Source: Berkiella sp964496435
GTDB taxonomy: Bacteria > Pseudomonadota > Gammaproteobacteria > Berkiellales > Berkiellaceae
Reading direction: 5' to 3'
Length of the DNA stretch: 64,000 bases
Assembly (NCBI GenBank): GCA_964496435.1
Contig: CAZBZP010000001.1
Location: 1-64,000, forward strand
Shown: in pieces, positions 1-6,944 of the stretch
Numbering within the stretch: position 1 is the stretch's first letter
How the letters are laid out: the number at the start of each line of letters is the position of its first letter
Made by a program: the position numbers and the translations under genes
Notes under the pieces: generated by a model
Database searches by the model: none
Seen by the model: only the letters and a program-made list of their open reading frames with translations
Told to the model about the DNA's origin: nothing

Positions 1-84
1 AAGGATCCAGAGGGACAGCTTCACGGTGATGTGAACGTTTCTTCTAAACCTGTTGAAGTAATGGTTATTGAGTTCAAAGAATAA
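1..84 (+). CDS. C-terminal fragment of an unidentified protein (cut by window edge)
   Basis: The first frame is open from base 1 to a TAA at 82-84 and encodes 27 residues ending in VMVIEFKE. The start lies outside the window. A possible holin-like gene begins 4 bases after the stop, which suggests an operon of phage origin. The fragment is too short to assign to a family. Confidence 0.5.
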   Translation, partial: KDPEGQLHGDVNVSSKPVEVMVIEFKE

Positions 85-88
85 TTAA

Positions 89-220
89 TTGTCATTCCTA
101 TCTAAAATATTTGGTGGATCCGCTTCCATAGAACTGCTTGGAAGCGTGATCGATAAAATATTCACTTCAGCGGAAAACGCTAACAAGCAAAAATTTCTTT
201 TCGAAAAATTAAATATGTAA
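89..220 (+). CDS. short holin-like phage protein, possibly truncated
   Basis: A TTG codon at 89 opens a 43-residue frame starting MSFLSKIFGGSA and ending at TAA 218-220. The N-terminus (small-residue FGG stretch followed by a predicted helix, VIDKIFTSAENA) resembles the N-terminus of phage holins of the 3TM type. Those proteins are normally 100 residues or more, so this is probably a remnant. No strong ribosome binding site is visible. The close spacing to the preceding fragment and the tail genes further right support a prophage origin. A chance open frame cannot be excluded. Confidence 0.4.
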   Translation: MSFLSKIFGGSASIELLGSVIDKIFTSAENANKQKFLFEKLNM

Positions 221-253
221 TCAGTATCTCTTCAAATTGCTCTTAATAGTATG

Positions 254-270
254 ATGAGGACACCCCTCAT
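254..270 (+). repeat. solo copy of the 15-bp island repeat (forward)
   Basis: The bases ATGAGGACACCCCTCAT match the terminal inverted repeat of the 207-bp elements at 3279-3485 and 5811-6017. No reverse partner is visible within the next few hundred bases. It lies on the downstream side of the kinase gene at 354-917. Confidence 0.75.
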
Positions 271-353
271 ATGTTCATTTACACACCAAATTATTACTAA
301 CTTCTTCATGGCATTTGCAGTCAATTTTCTGAAATTAACTACAACCTTTGGTT

Positions 354-917
354 TCACGCCTTACTTTTAACAATATATTGTTTAATCTTTTCAGCACTTT
401 CCTGAGGAGATAATTCATTTGTATTTATTTTGATATCATATTTTTTTCCTTCATGTACTCTCTCATATTCAGCTCTGGCTTGCCCAGGGCGCCTATCACC
501 TCTCGCTTTTTCTCTTTGTTCAATGATCTCCAATGGGGCAAAAAGACCTACATGGATTTGATGACAAAATTTAAGAGCCAACAGATATTCTTCATATTTT
601 TCGCCAACGATTACTTCATCAATTATTATGTTGTTTCCCTGATTTGCCAAGGCAATAATTGCATGTGTTATCCCTGATAAAAACTTTGTGCCTTCAGTTC
701 CAATTTTAAATACAGGTTCTCCTATTTTATCTTTTATAAAACTAATACCTTCTTGAGCTTTTCTACCTTCTAAAATGTATGGTGCTGGCATCATTGGAAC
801 AAAAAGATCAAAGCCCACATGTAAGTAGGGTTCATCCAGGCCCTCCTGAAGTGCTTTTGCGATGCTAGTTTTGCCTATACTTCCCGTTCCATGCAGAAAT
901 ATTGCTTTTGTTTTCAT
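354..917 (-). CDS. chloramphenicol 3-O-phosphotransferase-like kinase
   Basis: This 187-aa protein looks like a member of the CPT family of P-loop kinases. Family members phosphorylate chloramphenicol or act on unknown small molecules. A Walker A motif (HGTGSIGKTS) sits at residues 9-18. An LHVGFDLFVPMMP segment follows near residue 32, and an ARGDRRPG segment near residue 138 matches the lid region of the family. The length agrees with known CPT enzymes (about 180 aa). The ATG at 917 has an AAGGA ribosome binding site 6 bases upstream. The gene stands alone, bracketed by copies of the GAGGACACCCCTC repeat at 254 and 963. Resistance is not proven: many CPT-like proteins have no known substrate. 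Confidence 0.8.
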   Translation of the reverse strand: MKTKAIFLHGTGSIGKTSIAKALQEGLDEPYLHVGFDLFVPMMPAPYILEGRKAQEGISFIKDKIGEPVFKIGTEGTKFLSGITHAIIALANQGNNIIIDEVIVGEKYEEYLLALKFCHQIHVGLFAPLEIIEQREKARGDRRPGQARAEYERVHEGKKYDIKINTNELSPQESAEKIKQYIVKSKA

Positions 918-962
918 TTAAATCCTTATCATGATATTAAAATATTACTAACTATGAGAACT

Positions 963-1177
963 ATGAGGATGCCCCTCTTATATTCTTACTCTTTGTTTAT
1001 CCTATGATATGACTGTATGTTGTTAAACTCATTAACTTTAAATAATGTATTAATCCATATGATATGGTTCACAACCCTGACATGGTTACACAATTAATAG
1101 CAATTTTAAGAACTGCTATTATGCATTTCTTTTAAAATATTATTGGAGAACATATGAGAACATTTGAGGGGTGTCCC
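963..1177 (+). mobile_element. MITE-like repeat element A (diverged copy)
   Basis: The segment starts with ATGAGGATGCCCCTC and ends with GAGGGGTGTCCC, an imperfect inverted pair. Its interior aligns by eye with elements B and C (shared GATATGACTGTATGTTG and GTTAAACTCATTAAC blocks) but carries many substitutions, so it is an older copy. No protein is encoded. Confidence 0.75.
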
Positions 1178-1443
1178 CTTAAGTCTTTTATAAAGATGAA
1201 AGACACAAGGCATCAAGGCATTGATCCCAGAAGTAAATCAAGCAATCGAAGCGAAATTTGCGGACGAACCGAAAAGAAAGCTTGTCATCTAGCTTTTAAC
1301 TGCAGCTAAACCACACTCCGCATATGTTAGTTTGTCTCACGAAAACTAACATCGCTGCATAAGTTTTTTAGCATTCTAGCTTCATTCGCGACGCCTATTT
1401 TGTTATCATTCAGGCATCAGTTGTTTAACTATTTGAGGTCGTC
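1178..1443. other. intergenic stretch with a decayed reading frame
   Basis: Between element A and the 531-aa gene there is no convincing gene. One frame is open for about 30 codons (KTQGIKALIPEVNQAIEAKF and onward) up to the TAG near 1290, without a start codon, and could be the tail of a lost gene. A hairpin lies at 1324-1352. Confidence 0.3.
1324..1352. terminator. 10-bp perfect hairpin upstream of the 531-aa gene
   Basis: ATGTTAGTTT at 1324-1333 pairs with AAACTAACAT at 1343-1352 around a 9-base loop. A run of T follows about 10 bases later, so it is not a classical terminator. It could act as a weak terminator or a protein-binding palindrome. Confidence 0.4.
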
Positions 1444-3039
1444 ATGCTCGGTTTTGCAAGCAAACAAATTAAGGTTAAAACCTTATTATCTAACGCGAAC
1501 GAAGTCGCCAAATTTACACCCGAAGCGCTGGAGAATAACGCACTTCAGCTAAATGCAAATGGCGAAATCCAAGTCAGCACTAAAGCAATCGATGATGACG
1601 AAATAGCGGCATTATCTGAATCATTACAAAATTTAACCCTTGAAAAGAGAGAAAGCTTTGCGCAAGAGAAGATGATCTTGTTATGGCATTTCTCTCAGCT
1701 CTTACCATATTTATCTGAGCGTTTGGCTCAATTAAGAAGTATGCCCATCGATAACTTACATCAATACCACGACAACAGTATGCAATTTCAAGGATTCTAC
1801 CAGCTTAGTCTTAATATGATTTCACAACTGGCGCGTTTCAACGAATTGTTCACAAATCTTGAAAATCCACAAAAAGATCAATGGTCTATTGAATTCAAAT
1901 TACTTCAACGCACGCTATCAAGTGATTTTAAACGTAGTATCAGCTCAGCTCAACAATTTATAAAAGTTATTGCAGAACAACGAAAGGAAAAGTTTACTGC
2001 TGAAACCGCAGATATTGAAGCGCAGTTCATGCATCATGGGCTTATGTTAAGAGAAGTCACTCGCTCTATGCCAATTAAATATTCTCTGGGTGCCGTGAAA
2101 GTCGGCGAACAACGTCATCATGTACAGGCTTACTTTCAAACCTTACGCGCCACCTGGGAAAATCCTGAGAAATTCCAATTTACTGGAAAATTAATTCTCT
2201 CTGTTCTAGATGGCAATACCGAACTCTGTTCTAAGTTGAGCGTTTTCCCATGTTGGGATACAACCCCACTTAAAGAAAAATGCAAAACAGAACTAGATAG
2301 CACACAAAACACCACTTATCATAGGGTAAGTGAACTTTATTCAGAATATCAGGGTGGAACAATCTCATTTGAAATAGCTTCACTGCGAGCCCATTTCTCT
2401 AAACACTGTACGCATGTTGGTGCAAGCCAAATGCTACCGTTTTTTGTGACTCTCGTAGGGATTGCACAATCTCATCACATGAGCGAAGTCACGGTTTATG
2501 CTCCCTATAATCAATCGGCCATCATGTATTCGTTTGGATTTCATTCTTTATCAAAAGATGTACACAGCCCAAGCTTAGAACAACAAAGAAATACGGTTGA
2601 AAATGCTTATGCGATGGGTGTGGAAGTACCTTATTTAAACATAAACGTAAATAGGCAAGCAGGTAATGCCCCATTACTAAGGCCCTTTTGCTTTGATATG
2701 CATTTGCTAGCGATAACTCCTGTGTATGCAACAGAAGCGAGAATTAAAACAACTTATGCGAAGTTGCTTTCTGAATCATCAATACACGCACATGAAGAAG
2801 GCCAGGGCATTTTACCGGAAGTATTACAAATTCCTTTAAAATTTACAGGTGCGCTACATGCCTTAAGGAATCGAGAAATTACCGGTAAATTAAAAAAACC
2901 AAGTGTCGCTATTGGCGTGTCTTCAGTCGATTATAAGGCGATTGAAACAAATGAAAGGCTGACTGACTATGCATTTTCAGATACGACAGCTTCAACGCAA
3001 TCACAATACACAAAAATGCTAACGCTCCGCAAACGATAA
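1444..3039 (+). CDS. 531-aa protein of unknown function, possible secreted effector
   Basis: I do not recognise this protein as a whole. The ATG at 1444 has a TTGAGG ribosome binding site. No signal peptide or membrane segment is apparent. The N-terminal half is helical, and a segment near residues 340-375 (SEVTVYAPYNQSAIMYSFGF) recalls the acetyl-CoA-binding end of GNAT acetyltransferases (N..A..Y...GF). That resemblance is weak and is an inference. It stands alone between repeat copies at 1166 and 3241, with an IS6-family remnant directly downstream. Large single-gene soluble proteins of this kind are common among Legionellales type IV effector candidates, but no secretion signal can be read reliably here. 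Confidence 0.7.
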   Translation: MLGFASKQIKVKTLLSNANEVAKFTPEALENNALQLNANGEIQVSTKAIDDDEIAALSESLQNLTLEKRESFAQEKMILLWHFSQLLPYLSERLAQLRSMPIDNLHQYHDNSMQFQGFYQLSLNMISQLARFNELFTNLENPQKDQWSIEFKLLQRTLSSDFKRSISSAQQFIKVIAEQRKEKFTAETADIEAQFMHHGLMLREVTRSMPIKYSLGAVKVGEQRHHVQAYFQTLRATWENPEKFQFTGKLILSVLDGNTELCSKLSVFPCWDTTPLKEKCKTELDSTQNTTYHRVSELYSEYQGGTISFEIASLRAHFSKHCTHVGASQMLPFFVTLVGIAQSHHMSEVTVYAPYNQSAIMYSFGFHSLSKDVHSPSLEQQRNTVENAYAMGVEVPYLNINVNRQAGNAPLLRPFCFDMHLLAITPVYATEARIKTTYAKLLSESSIHAHEEGQGILPEVLQIPLKFTGALHALRNREITGKLKKPSVAIGVSSVDYKAIETNERLTDYAFSDTTASTQSQYTKMLTLRKR

Positions 3040-3058
3040 TCAAGGACAATAGGGCTAA

Positions 3059-3073
3059 GGGTAGTGTCGCAAA
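3059..3073. repeat. IS6-family-like terminal inverted repeat
   Basis: GGGTAGTGTCGCAAA resembles the ends of IS6-family elements (GG-CTGTTGCAAA type). It lies about 47 bases beyond the stop codon of the transposase remnant, as expected for the right end of such an element. Confidence 0.5.
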
Positions 3074-3119
3074 TTTTTCATTAGACGTAAAAAAACAAAC
3101 GGACTTGCCCCAGACGCAA

Positions 3120-3238
3120 TTAGGCCGCTAATGAATAAAATTGCTCAAATGCTGGTACATGTTGGCTATTAATATGTTGTTCTTTTTTCAACATTCTACA
3201 GAGTTCAATTCCAGCTAAAGTTGCTTTTGACGAAGAAA
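3120..3238 (-). pseudogene. IS6-family transposase, C-terminal remnant
   Basis: Read on the minus strand, the frame encodes SSSKATLAGIELCRMLKKEQ, then ends EQFYSLAA at a stop at 3120-3122. This matches the C-terminus of IS6/IS26-like transposases (the conserved KATLAGIE..HMIRKGQ helix). Only about 40 of the usual 230 or so residues remain. The 5' side ends directly at a GAGGACACCCCTC repeat at 3241, so the rest of the element has been deleted or replaced there. Confidence 0.7.
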
Positions 3239-3240
3239 CT

Positions 3241-3255
3241 ATGAGGACACCCCTC
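3241..3255 (+). repeat. solo copy of the island repeat (forward)
   Basis: ATGAGGACACCCCTC followed by TTATATTTTTACTAAACG. The same flank recurs after the copy at 6945, which suggests a shared origin. It lies 24 bases before element B, giving two tandem forward ends. Confidence 0.75.
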
Positions 3256-3278
3256 TTATATTTTTACTAAACGGAACT

Positions 3279-3485
3279 ATGAGGACACCCCTCTTATATT
3301 TTTACTCTTTGATTATCCGATGATATGACTGTATGTTGTTAAACTCATTAACTTTTAATAATGTATTAATGCATACGATATGGCTTGCAAACCTAACATG
3401 GTTAATTATTTAACAACGATTTTTAGTACTGCTAATCTGCATTTTTTTAAAACGTTATAAGAGAACGTATGAGGGGTGTCCTCAT
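3279..3485 (+). mobile_element. MITE-like repeat element B, 207 bp
   Basis: The element is bounded by perfect 15-bp inverted repeats: ATGAGGACACCCCTC at 3279-3293 and GAGGGGTGTCCTCAT at 3471-3485. Compared by eye it is identical to element C (5811-6017) except for one base in the right repeat. It encodes no protein. Its right end supplies the ATG used by the phage-like gene at 3469. Confidence 0.9.
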
Positions 3486-3768
3486 ATATTGTGAGGGGTG
3501 TCCTCATATATTGTTTTCTGCAGTTTACATTGATTCAACCGGCACAATAAAAGAATGTCGAGTCTTTATAGATACAGGCTGGCGTGAATCCATCCCTGGT
3601 TATGATTCACATCCAGCTGAAATCATCACTCTCATTTCAGTCTTGCTAGAGGAAATACCTTTACCAAAAGTTGATGACCAACTTCAAATTGAAGATGATA
3701 ACTATTCTGTTATTTCAATTCACTCTCTAGATGATGTGATTGCAGCTCTTCAGGTTCGAAAAATTTGA
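3469..3768 (+). CDS. phage head-tail connector-like protein, N-terminus replaced by repeat sequence
   Basis: The 99-aa frame starts at an ATG inside the right end of element B. Its first 15 residues come from two tandem repeat copies (3471-3485 and 3493-3507). The remainder (from about FSAVYIDSTG, including DDQLQIEDDNYSVISI) resembles small head-tail joining or neck proteins of tailed phages, which have this late beta-strand pattern. The neighbours downstream are tail terminator, tail tube and chaperone genes, which is the normal order. The true N-terminus was probably lost when the element inserted, so the gene may be non-functional. The family call is an inference from position and pattern. 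Confidence 0.55.
   Translation: MRGVLIYCEGCPHILFSAVYIDSTGTIKECRVFIDTGWRESIPGYDSHPAEIITLISVLLEEIPLPKVDDQLQIEDDNYSVISIHSLDDVIAALQVRKI
3493..3507 (-). repeat. solo copy of the island repeat (reverse)
   Basis: GAGGGGTGTCCTCAT repeats the right end of element B 22 bases later. It is read in a different frame within the 99-aa gene. Confidence 0.8.
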
Positions 3769-4151
3769 ATGTGATTGAAGTTGCGAAAACCATTGTTTGC
3801 GCATTAAACAAAAGAAAGCTAAATGCGCATTTTAATAAACAATGGTACGACTTCAGAGAAATAAGTAGCTGTCCTGCTTTGTCTTTATTTCTTCTTGAAG
3901 AATCACTGCTCGAACATAAAGGCCATTGCTATAAGCAAGAATTAAATGCACACATTGAGGCTTATATTGCAGCAAACCATGATGAATCCATATATCACTT
4001 AGTATCAGATATCAAATCAGCATTATTAAACCATGATTTCCCATTTTCACTTTCTTATCAAGGCTACGAAATAAATTTACCGGACGAAGGCGCTCGCACA
4101 GTAAGTGCAAGAATTAAATTTAAAATTATTTACTTTGAAAATATCAAATAA
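3765..4151 (+). CDS. phage tail terminator-like protein
   Basis: This 128-aa protein starts at a TTG overlapping the stop of the previous gene; a GTG at 3771 is an alternative. Its C-terminal part (residues about 95-125, ARTVSARIKFKIIYFE) has the alternating strand pattern of tail terminator proteins, which cap the tail tube and join it to the head. Order and spacing support the role: connector upstream, tail tube 9 bases downstream. No sequence motif is diagnostic, so this is mostly a call from context. Confidence 0.55.
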   Translation: MNVIEVAKTIVCALNKRKLNAHFNKQWYDFREISSCPALSLFLLEESLLEHKGHCYKQELNAHIEAYIAANHDESIYHLVSDIKSALLNHDFPFSLSYQGYEINLPDEGARTVSARIKFKIIYFENIK

Positions 4152-4160
4152 GGACAGTCA

Positions 4161-4892
4161 ATGCCAGATTATAGTTATATTGGTAAAGGAAAAGTCTTTT
4201 TAGCCAAACTAGGAGAAGACAAATTACGCTTTGTAGGTAATTGTGAAAAAGTGGAATTATCCTTCTCTGAGGAAACAAAAGAACTGAAAGATTTCACCCA
4301 TGCTGGTGGCGGCATTGCCAATTCAGTATCTCGCATTGATAAAGTTGAAGTAGCATTAAATCTATTTGATTATTCCCCAGAAAATTTAGCAATGGCAGTA
4401 TTCGGTGAATCTAATAGCGTAGATTCTGGTCGCATTACTGGTGAAGCACATATTGCTTACAAAAATCATCTTATTAAACTAGAGCGCAGCCGAGTGACTA
4501 AAGTTTCTGTGAAAGATACTAAAGGCGATAAGACATATATTGAAGGGACTGACTATGAAGTACTCAATGCTGGAATCATGATCCTTGAGAATGGAAAAAT
4601 CTTAGATAGAACTTCGCTTACTATCGATTATGACTATGGTGCTGTAAATGTTATTCATGCTTTGATGAATTCAGGCAATGAATACCGATTTGTATTTGAT
4701 GGTTTAAATGAAGCCCAGTCTGGGAAAGCAGTTGTACTCGATATTCATCGTGTTAAATTCACCCCTGCCGCATCACTTTCTTTTATCAGCGATGATTTTG
4801 GTAGCATAGAAATCACAGGTACTGCTTTAGCGGACATTTCTAAAACTGCACTAGGTATTAGCCGTTACTTTAAAGTTGAAATGGAGCAATAA
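4161..4892 (+). CDS. phage major tail tube protein
   Basis: This 243-aa protein has the composition and layout of siphovirus major tail proteins: a beta-rich soluble protein beginning with an N-terminal arm (GKGKVFLAKLGEDKLRFVGN), a segment KELKDFTHAGGG, and a second beta domain in the C-terminal half (SLSFISDDFGSIEITGTALAD). The start at ATG 4161 follows an AAGGACAG ribosome binding site. The next gene starts 2 bases after the stop and is the tail assembly chaperone, as in most lambda- and HK97-like tails. The gene is intact, although the module around it is incomplete. Confidence 0.75.
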   Translation: MPDYSYIGKGKVFLAKLGEDKLRFVGNCEKVELSFSEETKELKDFTHAGGGIANSVSRIDKVEVALNLFDYSPENLAMAVFGESNSVDSGRITGEAHIAYKNHLIKLERSRVTKVSVKDTKGDKTYIEGTDYEVLNAGIMILENGKILDRTSLTIDYDYGAVNVIHALMNSGNEYRFVFDGLNEAQSGKAVVLDIHRVKFTPAASLSFISDDFGSIEITGTALADISKTALGISRYFKVEMEQ

Positions 4893-4893
4893 G

Positions 4894-5223
4894 ATGCGTA
4901 AAGAAGATAAAATTACAATTAATGGTATTGAGATTAAAGTAAAAGAGCTTACTGTGGCGGAAGTGCGTCATTGGATGATGGACATGATAGCTAAAGATAG
5001 AGCCAAAGAAGATGAAGATATTGCTTCAGTTGTAATGGACCAAGGCTTGTTTCAAGAAATTGGCTTAGGTGAGATTGTGCGAATGACAAATATGTCATCA
5101 TGCGAAATTGAACTCTTTACACCCTCTGAATTAAAATGTGTTGTTGAAAAATGTAAGGAATTAAATCCTGATTTTTTCGGAATGAGGAGGCGGCTACTAA
5201 GTGCACCAACCACGAATATTTAA
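4894..5223 (+). CDS. phage tail assembly chaperone, short (G-type) product
   Basis: The ATG at 4894 lies 2 bases after the tail tube stop with GGAG upstream, giving a 109-aa protein. Small acidic helical proteins in this position are tail assembly chaperones, which bind the tape measure protein. A T TTT TTC slippery heptamer at 5172-5178 is in the correct phase for a -1 frameshift. The shifted frame stays open to 5333, adding 51 residues including YLNRLERTCLVLIERGH, similar to the extended chaperones of many phages. The tape measure gene that should follow is missing. Confidence 0.75.
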   Translation: MRKEDKITINGIEIKVKELTVAEVRHWMMDMIAKDRAKEDEDIASVVMDQGLFQEIGLGEIVRMTNMSSCEIELFTPSELKCVVEKCKELNPDFFGMRRRLLSAPTTNI

Positions 5224-5333
5224 ATAGGCTAGAGAGAACTTGTTTGGTTTTGATTGAGAGAGGACACATCCATGTTTGGAGTTATGCTTGGCGAATTATG
5301 CAATCATTGATGCAGGGAGAACTGCTGTTATAG
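5172..5333 (+). other. predicted programmed -1 ribosomal frameshift and T-type extension
   Basis: Codons GAT TTT TTC place the heptamer T_TTT_TTC in frame 0 (bases 5172-5178), the canonical X_XXY_YYZ arrangement. After a -1 slip, translation continues as RNEEAATKCTNHEY and onward to TAG at 5331-5333. The fused product would be 146 residues. Such G/GT frameshifts are widely conserved in tailed phages. The last 38 bases overlap the 3' end of the convergent peptide gene at 5296. Confidence 0.7.
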
Positions 5334-5601
5334 CTTTTTGAAACGGATAATACTGTTGGTTGAAGTCAAGGTTTTTATTAACTAGTATACGAACGGCATC
5401 AGATGAATATATATTCATTTGAGAATATCCTCCAGGTTGATAACCTATCAAGCCCGAAGTAGATAAATCATAATTATAGCATTTTGCCATTGCTTTAGCG
5501 TAATCACAATCAACTTCCGCGACATCTATCGTATAACCACCTATAGTTACGGTACATCCGCCAGAAACCTCATGCAATTGTTTGTTTAATAGAATTTTCA
5601 T
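5296..5601 (-). CDS. candidate double-glycine-leader peptide (bacteriocin/microcin-like precursor)
   Basis: The ATG at 5601 has GAAGG 5 bases upstream and opens a 101-aa frame. An in-frame TTG at 5613 is a less likely start. The first 15 residues, MKILLNKQLHEVSGG, have the form of a double-glycine leader: hydrophobic and acidic positions before VSGG, the cleavage signal for C39-peptidase ABC exporters. The predicted mature part starts with Cys, is about 86 residues long and contains three Cys and many Gly, Tyr and Ser residues. No exporter or immunity gene is visible nearby. It lies convergent to the tail remnant between two repeat copies, and the assignment is an inference from the leader. 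Confidence 0.55.
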   Translation of the reverse strand: MKILLNKQLHEVSGGCTVTIGGYTIDVAEVDCDYAKAMAKCYNYDLSTSGLIGYQPGGYSQMNIYSSDAVRILVNKNLDFNQQYYPFQKAITAVLPASMIA

Positions 5602-5810
5602 CTTAACCTTCAAGCATTAAAAATGTAAGTAACCAATATAGTAATTATTAGTGATATGGCCCACAAGTCATAAAATAAAATACATTGAATAAATCAGAAT
5701 ATTTTTGATATTCCGAGGCATAAAATTGAATGAGCCAATCTAGTGTAAGTCTAATTTTACGTGCTGATACAACAGCATTTTCAGAATCGATTCGTCAAGC
5801 GGAAAGTACT

Positions 5811-6017
5811 ATGAGGACACCCCTCTTATATTTTTACTCTTTGATTATCCGATGATATGACTGTATGTTGTTAAACTCATTAACTTTTAATAATGTATTA
5901 ATGCATACGATATGGCTTGCAAACCTAACATGGTTAATTATTTAACAACGATTTTTAGTACTGCTAATCTGCATTTTTTTAAAACGTTATAAGAGAACGT
6001 ATAAGGGGTGTCCTCAT
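5811..6017 (+). mobile_element. MITE-like repeat element C, 207 bp
   Basis: The left end is ATGAGGACACCCCTC at 5811-5825. The right end is AAGGGGTGTCCTCAT at 6003-6017, with one mismatch to the perfect inverted repeat. The interior matches element B base for base by eye. Near-identity of two copies 2.5 kb apart points to recent transposition or gene conversion. Confidence 0.9.
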
Positions 6018-6027
6018 ATATAGGACT

Positions 6028-6234
6028 ATGGGGACACCCCTAATATATTTTCACATGCCTTAAGAAAGAAACACTATCTAGTTACTTTCATACCTAAATC
6101 TTTGGGACATATAAGGGTTTTTGTGGGCAGAAAGCAGGCAGATAATACTAATCAAATTAAGAGGAATTTTAAGAGCGCCTGCCATGAGGATATTTCACGA
6201 TGTTAATTGGAATTTTTATGAGGGGTGTCCTCAT
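6028..6234 (+). mobile_element. MITE-like repeat element D (same ends, different interior)
   Basis: ATGGGGACACCCCT at 6028-6041 and GAGGGGTGTCCTCAT at 6220-6234 form an inverted pair about 207 bp apart, the same length as B and C. The interior is unrelated by eye to elements A-C. It therefore looks like a second subtype mobilised by the same ends, immediately adjoining element C. Confidence 0.6.
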
Positions 6235-6413
6235 ATGTTTACTATAGCTGATATACACTCCACAAACCCTCGAAGTTAAGTTAATATCAGCCCCTTCTTA
6301 AAAACTCTTTGCTAAGTTGAAGTAGCCAAGGTGGACTATCCGGCTTTAGCCTAATGCTGGAATGGACGCTTCTTCGTGGGCACAGAACTTCACTCACTAC
6401 GGAATACTTTATA

Positions 6414-6902
6414 ATGAATCTGATATACAAATTAATCACAAGTTCTTTTCTAATCCTTTTTTTGACAGCCTCTTATGCTGAGGTAGATAACAAGCAAGAT
6501 TTAGAACAAGCATTAAATAACTATTTAATAGCAGAGCCATTAGATAAGTATTGGTATATGGTAAAGGATGGTTCTATTTCATCTTTTAAGAGTGCCATGA
6601 AGGAAAGTGGGAAAGTATCTTCTTCTGAAATTGATGAACTGGCTGAAAAACTTGCAGTAATAATTGATACCCATCTAAGCTATAAATCTATAGAGAGCGA
6701 ACTGAGAAAAAATTTGCTAGCCAATTTAACTGTAGAAGAGTTTAATTTTTTAACAAAAAGATCTCTAAAGATGATATCAAGTAACAAAATGAACGATGAC
6801 AAAGAAAAAGTAATAGGAGAAAAGTTACAACTTTGTTTTCGTTTAACGATTAGAAGTAAAATAATAGAATTGAAAGAAAAAGGCTTACTTGATTTTGGTT
6901 AG
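6414..6902 (+). CDS. small secreted protein of unknown function
   Basis: From the ATG at 6414 the product is 162 residues with a clear Sec signal peptide (MNLIYKLITSSFLILFLTAS, cleavage likely after SYA). An upstream in-frame ATG at 6354 would put 20 residues before the signal and is unlikely. The mature part is helical and charged, with no recognised domain. One Cys is visible near the C-terminus. It sits alone between repeat copies at 6234 and 6945. A periplasmic role is an inference from the signal peptide only. Confidence 0.65.
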   Translation: MNLIYKLITSSFLILFLTASYAEVDNKQDLEQALNNYLIAEPLDKYWYMVKDGSISSFKSAMKESGKVSSSEIDELAEKLAVIIDTHLSYKSIESELRKNLLANLTVEEFNFLTKRSLKMISSNKMNDDKEKVIGEKLQLCFRLTIRSKIIELKEKGLLDFG

Positions 6903-6944
6903 ACCGTATACAAATGACCATGATATAAAAGGCCTGAGTGACTT

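Noticed and set aside
453..677. Plus-strand frame opposite the CPT-like kinase
   Set aside because: It is antisense to a well-supported gene and has no ribosome binding site or recognisable protein.
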